From: Ruminococcus flavefaciens
GTDB taxonomy: Bacteria > Bacillota > Clostridia > Oscillospirales > Ruminococcaceae
Reading direction: 5' to 3'
Length of the DNA: 11,911 nt
NCBI GenBank assembly: GCA_002310115.1
Contig: DBYI01000009.1
Location: forward strand, 1 to 11,911
Below are positions 7,268-11,911 of this stretch, in pieces. The position numbers were made by a program, and so were the translations under genes. The notes beneath the pieces are model-generated. The model ran no database searches. It saw only the letters and a list, made by a program, of their open reading frames with translations, and was not told where the DNA came from. Positions within the stretch are counted from its first letter, which is position 1, and the number at the start of each line of letters is the position of its first letter.

Positions 7268-7713
7268 TAAACCTCCTCAATACCGAGCTTCGCCTTCAGA
7301 CTATGTACATATTGTCGTGATATAATGACTTTTTCACCGTTTTTCAGATGGGCTTCAAGCTTGCCGCTGAAAAGAGGTGAAAGGAACTCTATCTTTTCCA
7401 TATTAATTATCATAGACTTTGAACAGCGCACAAAATCCAGCGGATTAAAAAGCTCTTCAAGTTCATAAAGCTTATATTTAACCTCATAGACATCTGAATG
7501 GCAATATGCAAAAACACGGTTTTCATTGGATTCAAAATAGTAAACGTCCTGATAGTTCAGACGTGCAATCTTGTCATTCAGATATCCTGTGAGTTCTGTA
7601 TTCACAGTTTTAAATGAAAGCAGCATGGAAATAAGACGCTGATCAGGTGATGCGCACCTTACTATCACAACGTCTTCCTCGTCTGGCTGAGGGGATTCGA
7701 TTATTATTTTCAT
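7267..7713 (-). CDS. LytTR-domain DNA-binding transcriptional regulator
   Basis: The 148-residue protein has a short N-terminal part (1-45) with no receiver-domain aspartate pattern. A LytTR DNA-binding domain follows, about residues 50-146. Its landmarks are YFESNENRVFAYC, the central F-V-R-C-S-K-S-M-I-I-N-M stretch at 94-105, and the closing ISRQYVHSLKAKLG. It is therefore a stand-alone LytTR protein, not a classic two-component response regulator. GGAGG at 7724-7720 lies six bases before the ATG. It is coupled to the DUF3021 gene and follows the MBL gene on the same strand by 57 bases. Proteins of this class bind pairs of 9-mers spaced 12-13 bases apart; matching arrays lie at 8663-8692 and 8768-8818. 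Control of those sites by this protein is inference. Confidence 0.9.
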   Translation of the reverse strand: MKIIIESPQPDEEDVVIVRCASPDQRLISMLLSFKTVNTELTGYLNDKIARLNYQDVYYFESNENRVFAYCHSDVYEVKYKLYELEELFNPLDFVRCSKSMIINMEKIEFLSPLFSGKLEAHLKNGEKVIISRQYVHSLKAKLGIEEV

Positions 7714-7738
7714 GATCGGCCTCCGCTTTAGTGGTTTT

Positions 7739-7768
7739 AATAGTGTAAATAGTGTCTTGCAGATTATA
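7739..7768 (-). promoter_or_regulatory. Possible lytTR promoter -10 with tandem 9-bp repeats
   Basis: A perfect minus-strand TATAAT (7768-7763) lies just past the MBL stop. No good -35 is found 16-18 bp upstream. Directly downstream ACACTATT occurs twice (7755-7748 and 7746-7739) with a 9-bp period, covering the expected start site. This could be an activator-dependent or autoregulated promoter, or the operon may be read from the MBL promoter only. Confidence 0.4.
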
Positions 7769-7770
7769 CG

Positions 7771-8544
7771 TCAGATCTCAAGTTTGCCGTTGTGTGGCAG
7801 TTTATAAACCTTAGTACGCTTTTTCATATGCTCCTCAAAATCTGATGTATCAACTTCAGAACTGAACGGTGGGAAAGTGTCGTCAAAATGCGTAAGCAGA
7901 ACGGCTTGTGGTCTGAGCTTGTCATATATACGCAAAGCGATATCGCATACTTTTTTTGAACCCTGATATGGAAAAAACGCAATATCGACATCTTTGGGGT
8001 AATCTATTCCGTCTGCAAGCGCAAGGCTGCCAAGTATGAGTATACGCTTGCCGTATACCTCCACAACATAGCATAGCGTCTCTTTTTTCTCAAGACATGA
8101 GACTATCTTTTTCAGCTTTCCATTAATGCCTTTCAGATTATGCATGACACGCCTGCTGCATATAGTTTTCAGAATGCTCCACGCATTTAAACTGATGTGT
8201 TTCCCTTTATATGCAGTGATATGCATATCTCCAACGTAAAAGGAAGAGCCCGGCTTTATAAGACGCAGATTCTTTTCATTAACGCCCTTATTGAAAAGAG
8301 TATGATATGGAGCTTTCGTGCAGTACACATTGGTATCATTTCTTACGATATCCCTGATACTGCTGATATGGTCAAAATGTCCGTGCGTAACAAGAATATG
8401 GCTGCAGCCGGAATAAGCGTTTACAGCTACCTTTATCCTGCTGTCGCGGAACGGAATAAAAGGATCTATCAGCAGCTGAGAGCTTCCGGCAGTTATCTTC
8501 ACAGATGCTGTACCGTACCATGTGATATTGATTTTTTCATTCAT
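7771..8544 (-). CDS. Metallo-beta-lactamase-fold hydrolase
   Basis: The 257-residue protein has no signal peptide and is presumably cytoplasmic. The N-terminus shows the MBL fold opening (ITWYGTASVKI, then LLIDPF). The metal-binding motif THGHFDH has ligands H54, H56, D58 and H59. Further likely ligands are a His in YKGKH near residue 115 and H219 in LLTHFDD. The usual Asp-bearing segment appears as ILGSLALADGIDYP and is less canonical. It resembles UlaG-like or generic MBL hydrolases of this length; the substrate cannot be deduced. AAGGAGC at 8557-8551, six bases before ATG, fixes the start. It is first in the minus-strand cluster with lytTR and DUF3021. Its promoter carries the paired 21-bp-spaced boxes, which suggests regulation by the neighbouring LytTR protein. 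Confidence 0.88.
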   Translation of the reverse strand: MNEKINITWYGTASVKITAGSSQLLIDPFIPFRDSRIKVAVNAYSGCSHILVTHGHFDHISSIRDIVRNDTNVYCTKAPYHTLFNKGVNEKNLRLIKPGSSFYVGDMHITAYKGKHISLNAWSILKTICSRRVMHNLKGINGKLKKIVSCLEKKETLCYVVEVYGKRILILGSLALADGIDYPKDVDIAFFPYQGSKKVCDIALRIYDKLRPQAVLLTHFDDTFPPFSSEVDTSDFEEHMKKRTKVYKLPHNGKLEI

Positions 8545-8631
8545 AAGTAAGCTCCTTTGCCGTATTTTTACTTCATTGTATCATATTACACGGTAAATTT
8601 CAATCTCTCAAACAGCTCATTCATAATATAT

Positions 8632-8661
8632 ATGATAACACATATCCCAATCTGCTGTCAA
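8632..8661 (-). promoter_or_regulatory. Promoter of the MBL-lytTR-DUF3021 cluster
   Basis: On the minus strand a perfect TTGACA (8661-8656) is followed after 18 bp by TATCAT (8637-8632). This gives a start near 8625 and a leader of about 80 bases. One base upstream of the -35 ends the first of two GTAAGTTGC boxes, the geometry expected for an activator touching RNA polymerase. Confidence 0.65.
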
Positions 8662-8662
8662 T

Positions 8663-8692
8663 GCAACTTACCCCCTAAAAAACGCAACTTAC
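8663..8692 (-). promoter_or_regulatory. Pair of LytTR-type boxes upstream of the MBL promoter
   Basis: The minus-strand 9-mer GTAAGTTGC occurs identically at 8692-8684 and 8671-8663, a period of exactly 21 bp (12-base spacer). Shifted one base, TAAGTTGCR fits seven to eight of nine positions of the published LytTR consensus W-M-M-G-T-T-N-R-K, which recurs with 12-13 base spacing. Confidence 0.65.
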
Positions 8693-8767
8693 TTATATTA
8701 CACTGACTTATCACTAACAGCTGTCAGAATCCCTGTGTGTTTCGGATATTTTCACATAACCTTCTTT

Positions 8768-8818
8768 GCAGCTTACTCATTGAAAAAAGCAACTTACCCT
8801 CCGGAAAATGCAACTTAG
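8768..8818 (+). promoter_or_regulatory. Triplet of LytTR-type boxes between the divergent genes
   Basis: GCAGCTTAC (8768-8776), GCAACTTAC (8789-8797) and GCAACTTAG (8810-8818) recur with a 21-bp period. They share their sequence with the pair at 8663-8692, and 8684 to 8768 is 84 bp (4 x 21), so all five lie on one helix face. The triplet ends ten bases before a poor -35 of the rightward promoter, which fits an activator site, although the box orientation relative to that promoter is opposite to the leftward case. Confidence 0.6.
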
Positions 8819-8828
8819 CTGATTTCAG

Positions 8829-8857
8829 TTTATTTTGTCTCCAACGGAAGATATAAT
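8829..8857 (+). promoter_or_regulatory. Promoter of the short BspA-like gene
   Basis: A perfect TATAAT at 8852-8857 lies 17 bp after TTTATT (8829-8834), which matches only three of six -35 bases. A strong -10 with a weak -35 next to repeated boxes suggests activator dependence. The leader would be about 90 bases. Confidence 0.5.
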
Positions 8858-8952
8858 AAGCGTATGCTCACGAAACAACTGAAGCATTTTAGCTGACTCG
8901 CAGGAGTGCACACTGCAACGGCTAATATATATTTAACATGATAAGGAAAATA

Positions 8953-9792
8953 ATGATTATGAAAAATTCTATCAAGCGAACTGTTGCAGCAATCATCGCT
9001 ACAACAGCAGTATGTACACCAATCAGTTCAGCACCAGCACTCAAAGCGCTAAGCGTCAAGCCCATATCAGTATCGGCAGCTGAGAGCAACAGTGTAAAAC
9101 AATCAGGAAACTGTAACAGAGGCAATTGGCATTACAAAGATGAACTGGAAAATTATACGCTCAATTATAAGATTACCAGCAGTGGTTCAATTATAGTAGG
9201 CTGTAAGCCAAACAGCCCCGGTACGACTATAAGGATACCAAAGCATCTCGGCGGCAAAAATGTCATTTCTGTAGCAGATAATGCATTCAAGGATCAGACA
9301 AATATTATTGAAGTATATTTTTACGGGGTAAACAAAATCAATATGACCGATTATACATACGGAACTCCTACTTTGTACGCCAGGGGATTTGACGGAGGCA
9401 GCCAGATCAATGAGATAGGTGAAAGTGCTTTCGAGGGCTGTACAAATCTTACCCGTGTACATTTCGGTGAAAAAGAAGTAACGTTCAAAAAAGCTGCGTT
9501 TCGTGGATGTGAAAAGCTTTATAGTTTAAATTTTGTTGATTCTGAGAATTATACATTAAAGCGTATTTTAGGTGATATTGGTCCGAATGCATTTGAAAAC
9601 ACCAGCTTTGTATTTATTGATGACTATGAATTCAAAAATATCGGAGACAGCGCTTTTGCAGGCTGTAAAAATCTTAAACGAGTTAGTGCGAGCGCGAATA
9701 CGATCGGTAACAATGCTTTTAAAGGTTGTGCCTTATTACTAATATTGATATCACAGCAAACTCTATTGGTGATGAATGCTAAGCCGTCGTAA
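8953..9792 (+). CDS. Short secreted LRR_5/BspA-like protein, frameshifted near its end
   Basis: The frame is open from ATG 8938, but AGGA at 8944-8947 favours ATG 8953 (five-base spacing), giving 279 residues; 8959 is also possible. A signal peptide (MIMKNSIKRT, then a hydrophobic Ala-rich stretch) ends near residues 45-50. From about residue 80 there are LRR_5-type repeats: NVISVADNAFKD, INEIGESAFEGCTNLTRVHF, KKAAFRGCEKL, IGDSAFAGCKNLKRV and IGNNAFKGCALL. After that the frame reads LILISQQTLL, unlike any repeat. The -1 frame from 9738 continues the pattern perfectly (TNIDITANSIGDEC) and stops at 9780-9782. So an indel near 9730-9737 and loss of the original 3' part truncate the protein. It may still be secreted but is probably a decaying paralogue. 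Confidence 0.75.
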   Translation: MIMKNSIKRTVAAIIATTAVCTPISSAPALKALSVKPISVSAAESNSVKQSGNCNRGNWHYKDELENYTLNYKITSSGSIIVGCKPNSPGTTIRIPKHLGGKNVISVADNAFKDQTNIIEVYFYGVNKINMTDYTYGTPTLYARGFDGGSQINEIGESAFEGCTNLTRVHFGEKEVTFKKAAFRGCEKLYSLNFVDSENYTLKRILGDIGPNAFENTSFVFIDDYEFKNIGDSAFAGCKNLKRVSASANTIGNNAFKGCALLLILISQQTLLVMNAKPS

Positions 9793-9801
9793 ACGGCGGC
9801 T
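9782..9801 (+). terminator. Hairpin at the end of the short BspA-like gene
   Basis: AGCCGTCG (9782-9789) pairs with CGGCGGCT (9794-9801) with one G-U pair around TAAA. The next bases are CATGAGATTTTC and a T-run follows only at 9822-9827, so it is a moderate terminator. It overlaps the last codons of the frameshifted frame. Confidence 0.5.
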
Positions 9802-9929
9802 CATGAGATTTTCAGAAATTATTTTTTAAAATTCAGAAATTTATGTCACATTTCATTTTTTCGCTCCGATTAGTATTTATGAACGTTCAATTTAGTTTTG
9901 AAACCTATACATATAAAGGAGTAACAATT

Positions 9930-10739
9930 ATGAAAAAGTCAATTATTATCACACTTGCAGCCACACTTTGTGCACTCACATCATGCGGAAAGGACAATGT
10001 CTCTTTCCCCGAAGCTGCTACTTCACCAGCCGATAAACCAGACGCAGTAGCTATTTCTGCAGAAATAACAACAGAACTCACCTCTGCTAAACCGTCAGAA
10101 ACTACTGTCACAAGCGTAACAAATGATACCACTATTGTCTCTGCTGAGACAAATAACAAAGAAGCTCAGGTAACAGACACAAATACTGCTCAGCTTGAAA
10201 ACGAAACTGCTGAGAATAATGCATTTTCCGCAGGAATATCCAATGGGAACGTCTATACCTCGGAATTTGCAGGCATAAGAATCAAGATACCTGAAAATGG
10301 TTATTTCCTAAATAGTGATGATCTTCATACTCACTATATCATGCCTACAAGATTCATGAGCGAAGCGGAAAAAGAGATCTACTCTACAGGTACACTGGAC
10401 GCTGCTGCCTGCTACGGCGAGGATATTGACAATGTAAAATATGTCAATGTATGGTTTTTTAACACAAAGCTCAGATATCCCGATGCTCCGGATATTACCG
10501 CAGCAGAATTCATGCAGCGCAATGAGCTGAGCTTCTCGCCTGATATTGAGGCAACTGATATAAGTGCTCCCGAAACTATTGAACACTGCGACAAGAGCTA
10601 CATCAGAGCAAGCTACACCGTTTCTGATCAGAATAATGTAATCTATGTCAGAAGAATTAATGATGATTACATAATGGCAATCAGAACATCAGGATTTTCA
10701 CCTGAAGATTTTGAAAGCAAACTTGAAGCTGCAAACTGA
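9930..10739 (+). CDS. Secreted lipoprotein with Ser/Thr-rich linker, unknown function
   Basis: The frame is open from 9843, but AAAGGAG at 9915-9921, eight bases before ATG 9930, and the signal peptide set the start, giving 269 residues. MKKSIIITLAATLCALTSC is a type II signal with lipobox LTSC and lipid-bearing Cys19. Residues 20 to about 106 are a low-complexity Thr/Ser/Ala/Glu linker likely to span the cell wall. Residues 107-269 form a globular domain (YTSEFAGIRIKIPENGYF to the YVRRINDDYIMAIR strand near the end). I do not recognise its family; it resembles the membrane-tethered sensing or binding domains common in Clostridia. It follows the short BspA-like gene on the same strand but probably has its own promoter in the 150-base gap. 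Confidence 0.88.
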   Translation: MKKSIIITLAATLCALTSCGKDNVSFPEAATSPADKPDAVAISAEITTELTSAKPSETTVTSVTNDTTIVSAETNNKEAQVTDTNTAQLENETAENNAFSAGISNGNVYTSEFAGIRIKIPENGYFLNSDDLHTHYIMPTRFMSEAEKEIYSTGTLDAAACYGEDIDNVKYVNVWFFNTKLRYPDAPDITAAEFMQRNELSFSPDIEATDISAPETIEHCDKSYIRASYTVSDQNNVIYVRRINDDYIMAIRTSGFSPEDFESKLEAAN

Positions 10740-10817
10740 TAACTTCAGTTTTTTACAACACTCCAAATAACTGCAATAAATACTGTAAAAGCAAATAAAA
10801 CAAGCTCACATAAAATA

Positions 10818-10843
10818 TGAAGGCGGCTCTAAAGCCGCCTTCA
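10818..10843. terminator. Bidirectional terminator between convergent lipoprotein and HAD genes
   Basis: TGAAGGCGGCT (10818-10828) pairs perfectly with AGCCGCCTTCA (10833-10843) around CTAA. The plus side is followed by TTCTATTTC and the minus side by a TATTTTATG run, so it can serve both genes. Confidence 0.8.
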
Positions 10844-10858
10844 TTCTATTTCACTAAA

Positions 10859-11425
10859 TTATTTTATTCTGGTGAGCCTGCCTTTTTTTACTATAAATAC
10901 CCTGTCGGAAATTTCCATAAGTGCCTTGTCATTATAGGAATCGGTGTAGAAGCATTCTATTCGTTTATCCCCATATAATGCCTTATACCCTTTGACCTTG
11001 TTTTCACCGAAATTGAGATATCTGACCTTCATTTTTTCAGAGTCTATCCTGCTGCTGATAATATGGTCAGTGTTGATAATACCGCGTATCCCGTTTATCA
11101 GAAAATCAGGTCCGGCAGTAATAATAACATCGTCATGACTGATTTTTGCAAGCATTTTTCTGTCCAGCTTGTGACCGTTTTTCCCCCAAAATCCCTCTAC
11201 TGCCTCATATATCTCATTTTTATCACGAAGGGCATTTCTCATAAAGTCGTTGATAGCGCGAACCATTTTCTCTTTCCTGACAATGCAAAGCTTGTACTTT
11301 ATGAGATTTATGAATATCTTAGGCAGATACAATATGATCCTCCTGTTATTTTTTATAATAAACAGAGCAAGGTCTACCGCACTCTCTCCGTGATATAGTG
11401 TGTTATCAAAATCAAATACCTTCAA
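10859..11425 (-). CDS. HAD-superfamily phosphatase (HAD-IB-like), TTG start
   Basis: The 188-residue cytoplasmic protein has the four HAD motifs. Motif I is KVFDFDNTL with nucleophile D5 and general acid D7. Motif II Thr is T103 (VIITAGPDF), motif III Lys is K143 or K145 (GENKVKG), and motif IV is TDSYNDK with D162 and D166. A helical cap lies between motifs I and II (about residues 20-90), as in class I phosphoserine-phosphatase-like members. The frame stays open upstream to an ATG at 11524. However, GGAGG at 11435-11431 is five bases before TTG 11425, and the family starts right at the KVFDFD strand, so TTG is the better start. The upstream extension would overlap the promoter. The substrate is unknown. 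Confidence 0.88.
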   Translation of the reverse strand: MKVFDFDNTLYHGESAVDLALFIIKNNRRIILYLPKIFINLIKYKLCIVRKEKMVRAINDFMRNALRDKNEIYEAVEGFWGKNGHKLDRKMLAKISHDDVIITAGPDFLINGIRGIINTDHIISSRIDSEKMKVRYLNFGENKVKGYKALYGDKRIECFYTDSYNDKALMEISDRVFIVKKGRLTRIK

Positions 11426-11512
11426 GTTTACCTCCACGTGTGGATAAAGAATTTGCGCTCCAGCGAACGAAGTTCTGAGCAATGGCCGCCATAAGGCGAT
11501 TAGAACAAATAT

Positions 11513-11541
11513 ATTATAGCACACATATTCCTATTTGCCAA
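11513..11541 (-). promoter_or_regulatory. Promoter of the HAD gene
   Basis: On the minus strand TTGGCA (11541-11536), a 17-bp spacer and TATAAT (11518-11513), with an upstream TGC (extended -10), form a near-consensus promoter. The start falls near 11506, leaving a leader of about 80 bases that holds a small CGCC-TTAT-GGCG hairpin. Confidence 0.75.
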
Positions 11542-11911
11542 TATGTTTTTTTATTCAGCCAGTCAGATTATGTTGATCAAATACATTATCTTCTTAATTG
11601 ATATTATCCATCCAATGTGTATTAATTAAATTAAGTGCACTGATAGTCAGTCTTTTTTCAGAAGTTACGAGCAGTTAAGAAATAAATATAACTATACCCA
11701 ATCTGACCCGAAAATGATATTGTTAGCACGATTTGAATATGGATTTTTTGTTACGAATCCAGCTTATGCGGTAACAATTTTGATATATTTTTGCATATAA
11801 CATCAATATATTACCTTTTAATCACCAATTATTGCTGTTTGTTGACCAAATATTGCTCTTTTGTTCACAAACTCTTTACAATTCGCGGTTGATTAGTGTA
11901 TATTGTTGTCA
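11542..11911. other. AT-rich intergenic region running to the window edge
   Basis: I see no gene. It contains TTGTTAC (11748-11754) / GTAACAA (11771-11777), a 7-bp inverted repeat whose left arm overlaps the loop of an alternative TGGATT/AATCCA hairpin (11740-11761). It also contains a direct-repeat pair and a rightward promoter at its end. Confidence 0.5.
11838..11904 (+). promoter_or_regulatory. Rightward promoter with upstream 9-mer repeats, for a gene beyond the window
   Basis: TTTACA (11875-11880) and TATATT (11899-11904) are 18 bp apart and read off the right edge. Just upstream TTTGTTGAC (11838-11846) and TTTGTTCAC (11860-11868) repeat with a 22-bp period, the last ending six bases before the -35. 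Spacing and the GTTNA core resemble LytTR-type site pairs, but the sequence differs from the 8663-8818 boxes. Confidence 0.45.

Noticed and set aside
8197..8550. Plus-strand 117-residue frame antisense to the MBL gene
   Set aside because: It is a shadow frame of a gene with clear MBL motifs and has no ribosome site.
8663..8818. CRISPR array interpretation of the regular repeats
   Set aside because: The repeats are only 9 bp with 12-base gaps, the clusters are split by 75 bases without a repeat, and no cas genes are present. Transcription-factor sites explain them better.
11426..11524. N-terminal extension of the HAD protein to ATG 11524
   Set aside because: It would start upstream of the predicted transcription start and inside the -10 region, and adds residues absent from the family. 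The TTG at 11425 with GGAGG is better.
11661..11680. GAAGTTACG / GCAGTTAAG as a LytTR site pair
   Set aside because: The cores are only 10 bp apart, not 21-22, and no promoter follows closely.

Overview
The window is AT-rich, with strong GGAGG-type ribosome sites and rho-independent terminators. It carries two BspA-type leucine-rich-repeat secreted proteins, a LytTR/DUF3021 regulator pair and a Ser/Thr-rich lipoprotein. This points to a low-GC gut or rumen Clostridia, most likely Ruminococcus or a close relative. The C-terminal region of the giant repeat protein (motif HNLVLSGQIGVSF) is a type I associate with Ruminococcus secreted proteins. That assignment comes from memory and was not searched.

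Layout. At 68-898 (+) two small acidic unknown genes abut exactly, stop next to start. At about 1044-1761 lies mobile-element debris. It includes a small minus-strand gene with one internal amber codon, then the 3' half of a tRNA-Met with its terminator. Three TTAGGAA repeats follow, as expected at one end of a tRNA-integrated island. At 2202-6254 (+) is a 1350-residue secreted protein with three tandem blocks of DUF285/BspA repeats. It has its own promoter and a strong terminator. At 6357-6509 (-) is a decayed IS66-type accessory ORF.

The minus-strand cluster 8544-6836 encodes an MBL-fold hydrolase, a LytTR DNA-binding protein and a DUF3021 membrane protein. The last two overlap by one base (TAATG) and end at a terminator near 6716-6753. 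Divergent to it (+) is a short LRR_5/BspA protein ending in a frameshift, then a lipoprotein. A HAD phosphatase on the minus strand converges on the lipoprotein at a shared hairpin. The right end is non-coding and carries a promoter aimed out of the window.

How the parts may work together. The most interesting signal is in the divergent 8545-8952 region. Five near-identical 9-mers (GCAACTTAC, or GTAAGTTGC on the minus strand) occur as a pair and a triplet. Within each cluster they are exactly 21 bp apart, and the two clusters are 84 bp (4 x 21) apart. A 9-mer plus 12-base spacing, and a core resembling W-M-M-G-T-T-N-R-K, is the described layout of LytTR binding sites. The pair sits one base from a consensus TTGACA of a promoter reading into the MBL gene, and the LytTR gene is next door. 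My inference is that a LytTR regulatory system (DNA-binding activator plus membrane partner, as in streptococcal HdrRM/BrsRM) controls the MBL hydrolase. It may also control the divergent surface LRR protein. This is inferred from sequence only.
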